A stretch of DNA of 64,000 nt from an uncultured Alphaproteobacteria bacterium (GCA_902610255.1 CACLUX010000001.1:1-64000), one strand, 5' to 3'. Positions 26,556-36,421 are shown, counted from the first letter of the stretch. The notes: a model not told the origin generated them from the sequence alone. Program-made: numbers and translations.

Positions 26556-27668
26556 GTGGGGGCAAAAAAGTCAGATTTTTTTGATTCAAGAGATAAATAT
26601 TTATCATTTGTAAATTCTACCAACGAAAAAAGTCGAATAGCTTTTCAATTAGCGAAGTATTTAAAAAATTCTAAAATTACTAAGGATGCATTTAGAATTT
26701 TTGATGCTGGGACAGGAGATGGCTCAGTTATCTGCACATTGCTATCGGCTGTTCATGACAAATTTCCTGAAGATCCAATTATAGTTGTTGGAAAAGAAAT
26801 TAGTATCGATGATATTAACAGTCTTCTAAATTATCTTGGTTATAGATTTTTTGAACATAAGAATTTAGTTTTCTGTATAACAAATGCATCTTATAGAGAA
26901 ATTAATGATAATCGATTCACAGATTGTAAGTTAATTAAAAAAGAATTAGTTGGAAATTCAAGTTTTAGTTTCAATCAGCAACTCATGAATATGGGTGAGG
27001 TTATAAGAAAAAATTGGGATATAAAAGAGGATACTTCTTCAACCATATTGAGACCGAAGCAAAAGACACTGATGGTTATATATAGGAAGGATCAAAAAAT
27101 TGCATTGAAGCATTTGATACCAAGTAAGTTAGAGAGTATTCCAAAGTTTTACGACTATATAATTGCATCTCAAGCTTTCAGGCTAAGATCTCCTTACGAC
27201 AGAACACTTAAGCTAGTACTTATTCCATTATTAAAAATGTTAGATGTAAAAGGTCAGCTATTTTTTATTTATTCATCCGGAAATGATTTTTCAAAAAAGC
27301 TTCTCAAATTATTCTTTCCAAAAATTAATCCCTATCAATTTAGTGATCCCAAAAAATTTGTAGAAAGCCTGAATAAAAAAATACCTCATTTTAGAAAAAA
27401 ATTTAAAGTATCCATATCTTCATTTTTATTTTCATTTATAAACCTATCATTATCCTCTAAGAAAAAATTTTCACCGATGAACTCTCTTGGATTATGGAAT
27501 GCTATCACCTATGTTGGTCAAATATCCGAAAATGAACAAAAAAGTATTAAAATAAGTATTAATTTTCTAGATAAAATTAGCAATAGTGCAAAAAAACTTA
27601 AATTGCAATTTAGTGATTATCTTTTAAGATTTGAAAAGAATAATTTTAAAAGTCATTTGGATGAGTAA
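26556..27668 (+). CDS. Putative class I SAM-dependent methyltransferase paired with dddP
   Basis: A 370-residue protein starting with GTG at 26556 behind AGGAG (26544-26548). Residues 44-54 read FDAGTGDGSV, the glycine-rich SAM loop (motif I), followed by an acidic strand end in VVGKEIS. Later YDYIIASQAF and GQLFFIYSSG resemble motifs IV and VI. The C-terminal third is basic and not recognised. The substrate is unknown. It overlaps dddP by eight bases, so both are made together. Possible roles are sulfonium or carboxyl methyl transfer around DMSP, but nothing in the sequence proves that. Confidence 0.65.
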   Translation: MGAKKSDFFDSRDKYLSFVNSTNEKSRIAFQLAKYLKNSKITKDAFRIFDAGTGDGSVICTLLSAVHDKFPEDPIIVVGKEISIDDINSLLNYLGYRFFEHKNLVFCITNASYREINDNRFTDCKLIKKELVGNSSFSFNQQLMNMGEVIRKNWDIKEDTSSTILRPKQKTLMVIYRKDQKIALKHLIPSKLESIPKFYDYIIASQAFRLRSPYDRTLKLVLIPLLKMLDVKGQLFFIYSSGNDFSKKLLKLFFPKINPYQFSDPKKFVESLNKKIPHFRKKFKVSISSFLFSFINLSLSSKKKFSPMNSLGLWNAITYVGQISENEQKSIKISINFLDKISNSAKKLKLQFSDYLLRFEKNNFKSHLDE

Positions 27669-28947
27669 TTTTACAAGTAAATTTGCAGACCGTAAAATTG
27701 GCCCAAAGTTTTTCGAAACAATTAACCAAAATTTTGAAAATCAAGTTTATAAACCTAGGCTCTACGAAGAAAAAATAGACTTCGACCGTTTACGTATGTA
27801 TCGACTCAATAGAGTTTTAGAGCAACTACGATTAAATAATGTTGGTGCTTGCATATTATTTGATCCGATCAATATAAGGTATGCAACCGACAGTAGAAAT
27901 ATGAGTTTATTTACAATGCATGAACTCGTGCGATTCGTATTTATTTCTGCAGAGGGAAAAGTAATACTATTTGATTATCCAAAGAGCGAGCATCTCTCAG
28001 AACATTTATGCACGATTGATGATATTCGAGCAGTTGATAGTTGGGATTTTTTTTCAGCAAATAATTTTGTTGATCAAAATGCAAAAAAATGGGCTGGCAC
28101 TGTTCAAGATTTAATGAGAGAGCATTCACCTGATAATAATTGCCTTGCAATAGATGTTTCCGATCCAGTTGGAATACAAATATTACTTAAACAGTTTAAT
28201 GTTAAACTAGTGAACGCCCAAAAGTATATTGAGCTTGCAAGATCTATTAAATCTGATGATGAGTTAATTTGCATGAAAGCTTCTATTGAGACTGCTGAAA
28301 AAGGAATGTGGCTAATGAGAGACAAACTTCAGGCAGGTATGACAGAAGAAGAACTTTGGTCATACATGCATAAAGTCAATATTGAAAATGGTGGGGAATG
28401 GTTTGAGACTCGTCTTTTAGTATCTGGACCACGAACAAATCCTTGGCTTCAAGAATGCAGTAACAGAGTCATTGAGTCTGAGGATTTAGTTGCTTTTGAC
28501 ACAGATATGGTTGGACCGTACGGTTACTGTGCTGATATCTCTCGAACCTTTGTTGAGGGCAATCGTCTAAATGATGAACAAAAAAGGCTCTACTCAATGT
28601 CTTTAGAACATATTAATCATAACAAATCTCTGATTAAAGCTGGTGTAAATTTTAGAGAATTTGCAGAAAAATCCTGGAAATTGCCTGATAATTGCTACGA
28701 TAATCATTATCCATGCATTATTCATGGTGTCGGTCTTTGTGATGAATGGCCACTTGTTGCTTACCCAAATAGAGATTTTAGCAATGCGGATTACTCAGCC
28801 AATTTTGAGGAAAATATGACTATCTGTGTAGAGAGTTATATTGGTGAAGTTGGCGGCAAAGAAGGAATTAAACTTGAGGATCAGTTCGTTGTAACCAAAG
28901 ATGGCTTGAAGCAACTAAGTTCATTTCCTTATGAGATAGATATCTAA
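27661..28947 (+). CDS. dddP: DMSP lyase DddP (M24 metallopeptidase-fold)
   Basis: A 428-residue creatinase/M24-fold protein, near the roughly 445 of known DddP. The di-metal ligands are D280, D282, D292, H355, E391 and E406. Their spacing equals that of characterised DddP (D295, D297, D307, H371, E406, E421, from memory) within one residue. The proposed catalytic Asp is present as D361 in HGVGLCDEWP, a residue ordinary Xaa-Pro peptidases lack. The product cleaves dimethylsulfoniopropionate to DMS and acrylate. ATG at 27661 overlaps the methyltransferase stop; the SMR-like gene follows after one base. A peptidase of the same family is the main alternative. Confidence 0.85.
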   Translation: MSNFTSKFADRKIGPKFFETINQNFENQVYKPRLYEEKIDFDRLRMYRLNRVLEQLRLNNVGACILFDPINIRYATDSRNMSLFTMHELVRFVFISAEGKVILFDYPKSEHLSEHLCTIDDIRAVDSWDFFSANNFVDQNAKKWAGTVQDLMREHSPDNNCLAIDVSDPVGIQILLKQFNVKLVNAQKYIELARSIKSDDELICMKASIETAEKGMWLMRDKLQAGMTEEELWSYMHKVNIENGGEWFETRLLVSGPRTNPWLQECSNRVIESEDLVAFDTDMVGPYGYCADISRTFVEGNRLNDEQKRLYSMSLEHINHNKSLIKAGVNFREFAEKSWKLPDNCYDNHYPCIIHGVGLCDEWPLVAYPNRDFSNADYSANFEENMTICVESYIGEVGGKEGIKLEDQFVVTKDGLKQLSSFPYEIDI

Positions 28948-28948
28948 A

Positions 28949-29269
28949 CTGATTGGATATTTTTATTTAGCTGCAGCGGTCTTCTTCGGGATACTTTCAA
29001 ATAATTTTGCAAAAATATCAAATGGATACGAGAAATTCATACCAACCTCACTAAGTGCTATTTCCATAGTAATCGCGGTCTTTTTTATTTCTAAGGTAAT
29101 GAAGTTTTTACCAATGGGAATTGCCTATGCCTCTTATGCTGGTTTAGTGATTTTTGGAACGTTCATATTAAGTATAATTAAGTTTGGTCAGAGTCCAAAC
29201 TTATTTGGAATTCTTGGTTGTGGGCTGATTATACTTGGTATTGTTATGGTAAACGCTCTGGGTAAATAA
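28949..29269 (+). CDS. SMR-family small membrane protein without ATG start and without the EmrE glutamate
   Basis: A frame of 107 codons, open from a stop at 28937, with four hydrophobic helices. It aligns along its length with EmrE-type proteins: YLAAAV, SNGYEKFIPTS, FLPMGIAYASYAG and the terminal GCGLIILGIVMVN match YLGGAI, SEGFTRLWPS, YIPTGIAYAIWSG and GMMLICAGVLIIN. No ATG or GTG fits the start; CTG at 28949 or ATT at 28952 would have to serve. The essential proton-coupling Glu14 of EmrE is Gly here and the TM3 Trp is Tyr. It follows dddP by one base and meets the convergent permease gene at its stop. It may export or import a small metabolite, or be a decayed transporter. Confidence 0.72.
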   Translation: MIGYFYLAAAVFFGILSNNFAKISNGYEKFIPTSLSAISIVIAVFFISKVMKFLPMGIAYASYAGLVIFGTFILSIIKFGQSPNLFGILGCGLIILGIVMVNALGK

Positions 29270-30163
29270 TTACTTCATTCCAGTCATAGTAATACCTTCA
29301 ACAAATCTTTTTTGAGCAACTATGAAAGCCACAATAAGTGGAATGGTAACAGTAACAATCGACGCCATCATAGGTCCAAATTCATCACTATCTATACCAC
29401 CTCTAAATTCTCTAATACCAAGTGGTGGTGTAAATAAATCACGATTACCTGTGATAACAATCCTAGGCCAAAAATAATCATTCCAGTGAGCAACAACTGA
29501 GAAAATTGCAAAAGCTAGTAACGCTGGTATAGCTACAGGAAGCATGACTTTCCAAACAATAGAATATTCTCCCATACCATCCATCCTTGCAGCATCAATT
29601 AGTTCATCTGGTACTGTCATAAAGAATTGCCGCATTAGAAAAATTCCAAACACAGATATCGTCCACGGTATTATTAAGGCTGCATAGGTATCCACCAGTC
29701 CAGCTTTTGCTAACATGACATACAACGGTAAAGCGATTGCATGTACAGGTATTAATAAACAGAACAGAACCATTGAAAAGACAAATTCCCTGCCTTTAAA
29801 CCTAAGCTTGGCTAGTGCATAAGAACATGGAAGTGCAATCAATACTTGTATTAAAAAGATTGAAACAGTCACAATCAAACCGTTCATTAAATACCTTGGA
29901 ATTGGGGCTTTTTTGAATGCAAACCAGAAATTGTATTTATAAGGTCGCATTGTGCATACCTCTTCAGTGTATCCGTGCTTAGTACAAACTGGGAATGTTT
30001 GAATCTCCTGTGCTCCGACTAAACCTCCAGATATTGACTGAATTTCTTGTTGAGATTTAAGTGACATTGAAACCATCATGTAGAATGGGATCAACACAAT
30101 TAATGCTCCAATGATGAGCAGCCCATGCTTCCATGACTCTCCAATATAATGTCTAGCTAACAT
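29270..30163 (-). CDS. ABC transporter permease, UgpE/MalG-like
   Basis: A permease of about 297 residues. It has the EAA loop (ELIDAARMDGMGEYSIVWKV, about residues 195-214) and a C-terminal KRFVEGITMTGMK typical of UgpE-like subunits. After the first helix a short periplasmic insert carries two cysteines (PVCTKHGYTEEVC). The ATG at 30161-30163 comes one base after the stop of the partner permease; a longer TTG start at 30187 is less likely. It belongs to the importer that faces the phosphonate genes. Confidence 0.85.
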   Translation of the reverse strand: MLARHYIGESWKHGLLIIGALIVLIPFYMMVSMSLKSQQEIQSISGGLVGAQEIQTFPVCTKHGYTEEVCTMRPYKYNFWFAFKKAPIPRYLMNGLIVTVSIFLIQVLIALPCSYALAKLRFKGREFVFSMVLFCLLIPVHAIALPLYVMLAKAGLVDTYAALIIPWTISVFGIFLMRQFFMTVPDELIDAARMDGMGEYSIVWKVMLPVAIPALLAFAIFSVVAHWNDYFWPRIVITGNRDLFTPPLGIREFRGGIDSDEFGPMMASIVTVTIPLIVAFIVAQKRFVEGITMTGMK

Positions 30164-30164
30164 T

Positions 30165-31121
30165 TTAGTAATGTACCCTTTTCTCAATCACATATCTTTG
30201 GAAGAATGTTAGCAAGATTATAAAAATTATAAACACAACAGTAATCGCTGCACCAATACTTGTAATATTTTGTTGAATTGCTTTTTCAAAAATTGCGTAC
30301 ATCATTACATACGTTGTTTTGGCAGGACCTCCTTTTGTAAGAATTTCAATTGTGTCAAATACTTGAAATGACCTTATTGTCGTTATGGTAACCACAAAAA
30401 GAGTTGTAGGACCTAACATTGGCCAAGTTACAAGTTTAAATTGTTCCCAAGTTGACTGAGCACCATCCATTTCTGCAGCATGATACAATTCTCTTGGTAT
30501 GCTTGTTAAACCAGCTAAGTATAACACCATATTAAATCCAAAGGCTTGCCATACTCCAATAAAACAAATTGTCCAAATCGCTGTTTTTTTATCTTTGAGC
30601 CAATACGGGAAATCCATATTGTTAGCACAAGCAACACTGTACCAACTGTCCTCGGAACTAACCCACGGTAGCCAATGAAAACCTAAAATAAATTCTCTAA
30701 TACCTCCGCATCCATTGGCAAGATAAGAATTTATTATTCCAAGAGTTGGATGAAGAGTAAATTCCCAAGCAATAGCCATTGCCAATAAAGTAGCCATCAC
30801 CGGAAGAAAGAAAATTGTTTTATAAATATCAGCTCCAAATCGAAGAGAGTTGAGCATAATGGCTGCAACTAAACCTAATACCACTGAAACAGGGACAACT
30901 ATTAACACGTAAGTTGCCGTTGATATAATCATTTTTATATAAGTTTTTCTGGAGAACATTTTTTCATAATTCTCCGTACCTACCCATTCGAAACTAGAAT
31001 TACCAAGATTGTAATTAGTAAATGAGATACCTCCGGCTAAAAAAATTGGAAGTATTAATATGACAATCATTAGTATGATTGCAGGCCAAACAAACCAAAT
31101 ATGTGCTTTAGAGTGGTGCAT
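30165..31121 (-). CDS. ABC transporter permease, UgpA/MalF-like
   Basis: A 318-residue permease with helices starting at WFVWPAIILMIVILILP and an EAA loop near residue 220 (ELYHAAEMDGAQSTWEQF). Between the middle helices sits an insert with cysteines (near residues 138 and 164) that looks periplasmic. Together with the next gene it forms the channel of a UgpAE-type importer, a group that takes up glycerol phosphates and diesters as well as sugars. It starts two bases after the ATPase stop. Confidence 0.85.
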   Translation of the reverse strand: MHHSKAHIWFVWPAIILMIVILILPIFLAGGISFTNYNLGNSSFEWVGTENYEKMFSRKTYIKMIISTATYVLIVVPVSVVLGLVAAIMLNSLRFGADIYKTIFFLPVMATLLAMAIAWEFTLHPTLGIINSYLANGCGGIREFILGFHWLPWVSSEDSWYSVACANNMDFPYWLKDKKTAIWTICFIGVWQAFGFNMVLYLAGLTSIPRELYHAAEMDGAQSTWEQFKLVTWPMLGPTTLFVVTITTIRSFQVFDTIEILTKGGPAKTTYVMMYAIFEKAIQQNITSIGAAITVVFIIFIILLTFFQRYVIEKRVHY

Positions 31122-31123
31122 AT

Positions 31124-32239
31124 TTATCGGGTACGCTCACCGGATGTTTCAAAAAGCATAGCCTCTGCATGAGAAGGACTTATTCTAACTGTTTCCCCAT
31201 TTGAAATTAGTCCAGCTGGTGAGCCTCTGACTATGATCTTAGAGTCAGATTGATCAACTTGAACATGGTAAAATATATCCGAACCAAGGTTTTCTCTGTA
31301 TGAAACTGTAGCCTCAAATGCAGGTTTGTTTGAGTCTTTTGTAATTTCTAAATGTTCTGGCCTCACAGCAACTAAAGCTTTTTGACTATTAGTATTAAAT
31401 TTTCTTTCAAGCTTAATACCCATAAATTCAACAGAACCATCAGAGCTAATCTGAGCAGCAAATGTGTTAATCTTTGGGCTACCGACAAATTCTGCAACCC
31501 TTAAAGATGATGGATTATTATAAACCTCACTTGGTGTATCAAGTTGCAAAAGTTCCCCATCAATCATTACAGCCATTCGAGTTGACATTGTGAGTGCTTC
31601 AGCTTGATCATGTGTCACATAAATGAAAGTGGTCTTTAAAGAATTATGAAGCTCAGATAGTTCAGATCTCATATGAACTCTTAATGCAGCATCAAGATTT
31701 GATAAAGGTTCATCCATTAAGAATGCAACTGGTTCTCTTACCATCGCTCTTCCTAGTGCCGCTCTTTGTCTTTGACCACCTGATAGTTGACCTGGCTTCC
31801 TATCAAGTAGTTCTGTTATTTTTAAAGTTTCAGATGTTTTAAAAACAAGGTCATCAATTGATTTCTTTTTTTCTTTTCTACTAGGTACAAAATTACCAAC
31901 TAGAGGCAACCTCTCTACAAAACTATAGTCTCTTAATTTCAAAGGTGTTTCTAGATTTTTTCTGACAGTCAGGTGCGGGTAAAGAGCGTAAGATTGGAAA
32001 ACCATTGCTAAGTCTCTCTTGCTAGCTCTGGTGCTGTTAACATTCTTATCATCAATAATTACATCGCCACTATTTTGTTGCTCTAATCCAGCAATAATTT
32101 TTAACAAAGTGGATTTGCCACAACCGGACGGACCGACTAATGTTAAAAATTCACCATCTTGGATATCAAGGCTTAGTTGTTTAAGCACCTCAGTTGAGCC
32201 AAATGACTTATTGATGTTCTTTAAAGAAATTGTCCCCAT
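31124..32239 (-). CDS. ABC transporter ATPase, UgpC/MalK-like
   Basis: A 371-residue ATPase with [36 protein letters not shown] and YVTHD. It differs from the two sugar ATPases in a roughly 25-residue insert after the Q-loop region (near residues 102-127), and a regulatory domain with AVRPEHLE. It is the promoter-proximal gene of the minus-strand permease operon, divergent from phnA with 136 bases between start codons. Confidence 0.88.
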   Translation of the reverse strand: MGTISLKNINKSFGSTEVLKQLSLDIQDGEFLTLVGPSGCGKSTLLKIIAGLEQQNSGDVIIDDKNVNSTRASKRDLAMVFQSYALYPHLTVRKNLETPLKLRDYSFVERLPLVGNFVPSRKEKKKSIDDLVFKTSETLKITELLDRKPGQLSGGQRQRAALGRAMVREPVAFLMDEPLSNLDAALRVHMRSELSELHNSLKTTFIYVTHDQAEALTMSTRMAVMIDGELLQLDTPSEVYNNPSSLRVAEFVGSPKINTFAAQISSDGSVEFMGIKLERKFNTNSQKALVAVRPEHLEITKDSNKPAFEATVSYRENLGSDIFYHVQVDQSDSKIIVRGSPAGLISNGETVRISPSHAEAMLFETSGERTR

Positions 32240-32321
32240 CTATTTTTATTCCTCAAAACTAAAATAGTTCTGATTAAGACATTTTAAAAGTAAATTTGTA
32301 ATATTTATGTTAAAACTTTAT

Positions 32322-32353
32322 GAACAAATTTTAAAATAATCAAAAATTTGTTC
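32322..32353. promoter_or_regulatory. Perfect 11-bp inverted repeat, candidate operator of the phosphonate region
   Basis: GAACAAATTTT, 10-base spacer, AAAATTTGTTC, in the 136-base gap between the divergent ATPase and phnA genes and ending 22 bases before the phnA start codon. The symmetry is perfect over both arms, which suits a dimeric repressor or activator acting on one or both directions. No regulator gene is adjacent. Confidence 0.5.
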
Positions 32354-32375
32354 TTTGTAGAGAGCAGTTATAATT

Positions 32376-33611
32376 ATGAGTGATAAAATTGACATTAATA
32401 AAAGACATTATAATAAGTCACTTACTTCAACTGTAGTAGTTATATGCCTCGATGGTAGTCAAAAAGAGTATATTGATATCGCCTCTTCAAAAGGATTGAC
32501 ACCAAATCTTGATAAAATATTGGAAAATGGCCAATATCTGATGGCTAACAGTGCTATTCCTAGTTTTACAAACCCTAACAACATTTCGATAGTCACAGGG
32601 CAGCCTAGTGATGTTCATGGAATAAGTGGTAATTTCTTTTATACCCCATCAACCGGTGAAGAAGTGATGATGAATGATCCACAATATTTAAGAGCTCCAA
32701 CTATTTTTGAGAAATATTATAATGAAGGTTATAAAATAGCAGTAATCACTGCTAAGGATAAATTAAGAACTCTTTTAGGTAATGGTTTAAAATTTAATGA
32801 AGGAAGAGCAATCTGTTTTTCATCAGAAAAATCAGATCAGGCCACTCTCAGTGAAAATGGTATAGAAAATATTAATGACTGGATTGGAATGAAAGTACCT
32901 GAAGTATATTCTCAGGATCTATCAGAATTTGTTATGGCTGCTGGGGTAAAATTACTTGAGGAATTTAATCCTGACATTATGTATTTATCTACCACTGACT
33001 TTATTCAACACAAATATGCACCTGGAGATAAAGAAGCAAATGATTTTTATCAGATGTTTGATAAGTATGTCAGTAAAATTTGTAGTAATGGGAATTCGGT
33101 TGTTATCACTGCAGATCATGGAATGAAGTCTAAAGCAAATATTAATGGAGAACCTAATGCCATCTTCCTTCAAGATTATTTAGATGACCAAATGGGTAAA
33201 GATGAGGCTAAAGTAATACTTCCAATTACTGACCCTTATGTAGTTCATCATGGTTCACTGGGATCGTTTGCCACAATATATGTAAAAGATAAATCAAAAA
33301 TTGATGAAACAATCAGCAAAATATCATCAATTAAAGAAATTGAAGTAGTTGTTAAACAAGAAGAAGCATGTAGAGAATATAGGCTACCTTCAGATAGAAT
33401 AGGTGATATCGTATGCATGTCATCCGAAGATATGACAATTGGTACCTCAAAAGCTAATCATGATCTTTCAAAATTAAAGGAACCCCTTAGATCTCATGGA
33501 GGTCATCATGAAAGAGAAGTTCCTTTTATTTCTAATAAAAAACTAAACATTGCCAAAGATCAAAGTTTAAATAACTATGATGCATTTTTTTATGCTATTA
33601 ATGGAGCTTAA
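32376..33611 (+). CDS. phnA: Phosphonoacetate hydrolase
   Basis: A 411-residue alkaline-phosphatase-superfamily enzyme that splits phosphonoacetate to acetate and phosphate with two zinc ions. D26, the nucleophile T65 (in SFTNPNN), D208 and H212 (TTDFIQH), D247 and H248 (TADHGM) and H374 (RSHGGH) fit the metal and nucleophile set of the rhizobial enzyme with a constant offset of three residues, as far as I recall its numbering. It is followed two bases later by phnY. The reaction frees phosphate without the C-P lyase and so gives both carbon and phosphorus. Confidence 0.92.
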   Translation: MSDKIDINKRHYNKSLTSTVVVICLDGSQKEYIDIASSKGLTPNLDKILENGQYLMANSAIPSFTNPNNISIVTGQPSDVHGISGNFFYTPSTGEEVMMNDPQYLRAPTIFEKYYNEGYKIAVITAKDKLRTLLGNGLKFNEGRAICFSSEKSDQATLSENGIENINDWIGMKVPEVYSQDLSEFVMAAGVKLLEEFNPDIMYLSTTDFIQHKYAPGDKEANDFYQMFDKYVSKICSNGNSVVITADHGMKSKANINGEPNAIFLQDYLDDQMGKDEAKVILPITDPYVVHHGSLGSFATIYVKDKSKIDETISKISSIKEIEVVVKQEEACREYRLPSDRIGDIVCMSSEDMTIGTSKANHDLSKLKEPLRSHGGHHEREVPFISNKKLNIAKDQSLNNYDAFFYAINGA

Positions 33612-33613
33612 TC

Positions 33614-35053
33614 ATGGCTGATAAAATTATTAATGAGGGTATGAGGATTGGTGGAAAAACTGTTCACACCGATAACAAGATTGATGTTATCTATCCCTTC
33701 ACAGGTAAAGTTATAGGCACAGTACCAGCTGGCACAGCAGAACATGCTCAAAAAGCCTTTGATATTGCAGCAAATTATAAACCTAATTTATCTAGATATG
33801 ATCGTCAAAAAATACTTCAAAAGACTGCTGAAACACTTGTTGAGAGAAAAGAACAAATCTCTGATCTAATTTCACTTGAGTCTGGGCTATCGAAACAAGA
33901 TACGCTTTATGAAGTTGGTAGAGCCTTTGATGTATTTTCTCTTACTGCTCAGCTTTGTATCCAGGATGACGGAGAAATTTATTCTTGTGATTTAACACCT
34001 CATGGAAAACAAAGAAAAATATTTACAATTAGAGAACCACTTAACACTATATCTGCAATCACTCCATTTAATCATCCTTTAAATATGGTTGCTCACAAAA
34101 TAGCTCCATCAATAGCAACTAACAACTGTACTGTTTGTAAACAAACTGAATTGACCCCTTTAACAGCTATGCTACTAGCAGATATTTTATATGAATGTGG
34201 CCTTCCTCCAGAAATGTTTTCAATTTTAACAGGATGGCCTGAAGACATTGGGAATGAAGTAATTAAAAATAAGAATATAGATTTAATTACTTTTACAGGA
34301 AGCGTTGGTGTTGGAAAACTGATAGCTGAAAATGCAGGTTACAAAAGAACTGTTTTAGAGTTAGGTGGAAACGACCCTTTAATAGTTTTGAGTGACTTAG
34401 ATGATGATGATTTAAATAAAGCAGCTGATCTAGCAATCATGGGAGCAACAAAAAACTCTGGTCAAAGATGCACTGCTGTAAAAAGAATATTAGTTCAAGA
34501 ATCAGTTGCTGATAAATTTGTCGAGCTTGCTTTGGAAAAAGCAAAAGCAATAAAATTTGGTGATCCCATGGATATTAATAATCAGTTGGGCACAGTAATT
34601 AATAAAGAGGCAGCAAGTATGTTTAATGACAGAGTAAATAAAGCTGAACAGGATGGTGCAAAAATTCTTTATAACCCTGGGGTCCAAGAAGCTCTTGTGC
34701 CGCCAATTTTTATAGACAACGTTAATTATAAATCAGAACTTGTTGTTGAAGAAACCTTTGGTCCAATTGTGCCTGTCATTAGAGTTCCCAATGATGATGA
34801 AAAAGTAATGGAAATTTCAAATTCAACGGCCTTTGGTTTGTCATCAGGTGTTTGTAGTAACGATTTTAGAAGAATTAAAAAATACATAAGCGGTCTTAAT
34901 GTGGGCACAGTTAATATTTGGGAAGTGCCCGGTTACAGAATTGAGATGTCACCTTTTGGCGGAATAAAAGACTCAGGATTAGGCTATAAAGAGGGTGTAA
35001 TAGAGGCTATGAAAAGTTATACAAATGTAAAAACCTTCTCATTACCTTGGTAA
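33614..35053 (+). CDS. phnY: Phosphonoacetaldehyde dehydrogenase
   Basis: A 479-residue aldehyde dehydrogenase. [11 protein letters not shown] is the cofactor-side loop, FTGSVGVGK the glycine loop, [10 protein letters not shown] holds the general base Glu (near 246) and [11 protein letters not shown] the catalytic Cys (near 284). Its position directly behind phnA identifies it as the enzyme that oxidises phosphonoacetaldehyde to phosphonoacetate; other succinate-semialdehyde-type substrates are the alternative. The aldehyde may come from 2-hydroxyethylphosphonate through the alcohol dehydrogenase at 37580, since no PhnW transaminase is seen here. Confidence 0.88.
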   Translation: MADKIINEGMRIGGKTVHTDNKIDVIYPFTGKVIGTVPAGTAEHAQKAFDIAANYKPNLSRYDRQKILQKTAETLVERKEQISDLISLESGLSKQDTLYEVGRAFDVFSLTAQLCIQDDGEIYSCDLTPHGKQRKIFTIREPLNTISAITPFNHPLNMVAHKIAPSIATNNCTVCKQTELTPLTAMLLADILYECGLPPEMFSILTGWPEDIGNEVIKNKNIDLITFTGSVGVGKLIAENAGYKRTVLELGGNDPLIVLSDLDDDDLNKAADLAIMGATKNSGQRCTAVKRILVQESVADKFVELALEKAKAIKFGDPMDINNQLGTVINKEAASMFNDRVNKAEQDGAKILYNPGVQEALVPPIFIDNVNYKSELVVEETFGPIVPVIRVPNDDEKVMEISNSTAFGLSSGVCSNDFRRIKKYISGLNVGTVNIWEVPGYRIEMSPFGGIKDSGLGYKEGVIEAMKSYTNVKTFSLPW

Positions 35054-35185
35054 TTAATAGCTTTTAGGAATTATTCACAGATTTTTTCTCACACATACTG
35101 ATTATTTATACTTTGCTTTAAAAATTTAACTTATTCTTAACATTAAGGATTTAATAATTAATTATTATTATTTTAAGGAGGGACT

Positions 35186-36421
35186 ATGAAAAAAGTAATC
35201 TTAGGATTTTTTGCATCAGTTTTCGCATACAACGCTAATGCGGTAGAAATTGAATTTGCATATCCTTATTCAGGTTTGTTCGATGTGACATACCAGGCAA
35301 TTATGCCAGAGTTTGAAAAAGCTCATCCTGACATTAAAGTTAAGTTCAGAGCAACTTATGAAAACTATGAAGATGCTACTGCTACTATACTAAGAGAGTC
35401 AACATCAGGAAACTTACCTGATATCACCATGCAAGGTCTTAATAGACAAGCACCTTTAGTAGACAAAGGTATCGCTTTATCTTTAGAGCCTTTCATTGCT
35501 AATGAGCCAGATTTTGCAAAAGACGGTTATCATGAAGCTATGTTGAGCTTATCTACCTTTGGAGGAGAGGTTTATGGCTTGCCATTTTCAGTATCAACTC
35601 CAGTTGGTTACTACAACATGGATCTTTTAGCAAGTGCTGGTGTTAGCAGCATTCCATCAAATTGGGATGAAGTCATTGACGCTTGTAATAAATTAGAAGC
35701 TGCAGGACACGGTACACTTTACTTTGGATGGAATATTACAGGTAACTGGTTCCATCAAGCTCTAATGCATAGCCAAAATGTTCCAATGGTTAAAGATGGA
35801 GCTGTTAATATGGGAGGAGATGCTGGTCTAAAAACTTTAGAACAAATGAAAGATATCATGGGTGGCTGTAATATGCCTAACTATTCTATTGCTGACGGAC
35901 AAGCTGCGTTTAATGCAGGTACTATTGGTATGATGTTTTGGAGTACTAGTAGTTTAGGCTCTGTTGAAGCTGCAAAAGCTGACTTTGAACTAAAGACTGC
36001 GCCTTTCCCAGGAATACCTGGTGTTAATGGTGGAACTCCAGCTAGACTACCTGCCGGTGGTAACGCAGCGATGTTAGTTACTACTTCAGATGATCCTGAA
36101 AGAGTACAAGCGGCATGGACATTTTTAAAGTTTATCACATCAGGTGTAGGAGCAGCTGCTGTTGCAGAAACAACAGGTTACGTTCCTCCTAACAAAGCTG
36201 CAAATGACCTGTTAGGTGATTTTTATGATGCAAACCCCAACAAGTTAACTGCTGTTAATCAGCTGCCTTTGTTAGCTGATTGGTTCGCTTATCCTGGAGA
36301 AAACGGTCTTGCTGTGACTCAGGTAATCTATGACTATACTGAGACCATTGCTACAGGTGACGCCGACGACATGGGCGATCTTCAGGAAGAAATGATGGAG
36401 GAAATTGAAGACTTAATGTAG
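35186..36421 (+). CDS. ABC solute-binding protein, UgpB-like (phosphonate region)
   Basis: A 411-residue periplasmic protein. The signal peptide is MKKVILGFFASVFAYNANA. The mature start (EIEFAYPYSGLFDVTYQAIM) and the middle WFHQALMHSQ and GNAAMLVTT segments resemble UgpB, the glycerol-3-phosphate and diester binder. A strong AAGGAGGGA precedes the ATG by a few bases. It is plus-strand while its permeases and ATPase are minus-strand across the phnA-phnY pair; the shared divergent region suggests one functional set. The acidic C-terminus (DDMGDLQEEMMEEIEDLM) is unusual. Ligand unknown; a phosphonate-bearing sugar or glycerol ester is a reasoned guess. Confidence 0.83.
   Translation: MKKVILGFFASVFAYNANAVEIEFAYPYSGLFDVTYQAIMPEFEKAHPDIKVKFRATYENYEDATATILRESTSGNLPDITMQGLNRQAPLVDKGIALSLEPFIANEPDFAKDGYHEAMLSLSTFGGEVYGLPFSVSTPVGYYNMDLLASAGVSSIPSNWDEVIDACNKLEAAGHGTLYFGWNITGNWFHQALMHSQNVPMVKDGAVNMGGDAGLKTLEQMKDIMGGCNMPNYSIADGQAAFNAGTIGMMFWSTSSLGSVEAAKADFELKTAPFPGIPGVNGGTPARLPAGGNAAMLVTTSDDPERVQAAWTFLKFITSGVGAAAVAETTGYVPPNKAANDLLGDFYDANPNKLTAVNQLPLLADWFAYPGENGLAVTQVIYDYTETIATGDADDMGDLQEEMMEEIEDLM

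Noticed and set aside
32369-32374. TATAAT just before phnA
   Set aside because: It touches the start codon region, so transcription would begin inside the gene; there is no fitting -35 element.
35071-35079. DnaA box TTATTCACA upstream of the UgpB-like gene
   Set aside because: A single nine-base match far from dnaA is expected by chance in AT-rich DNA.
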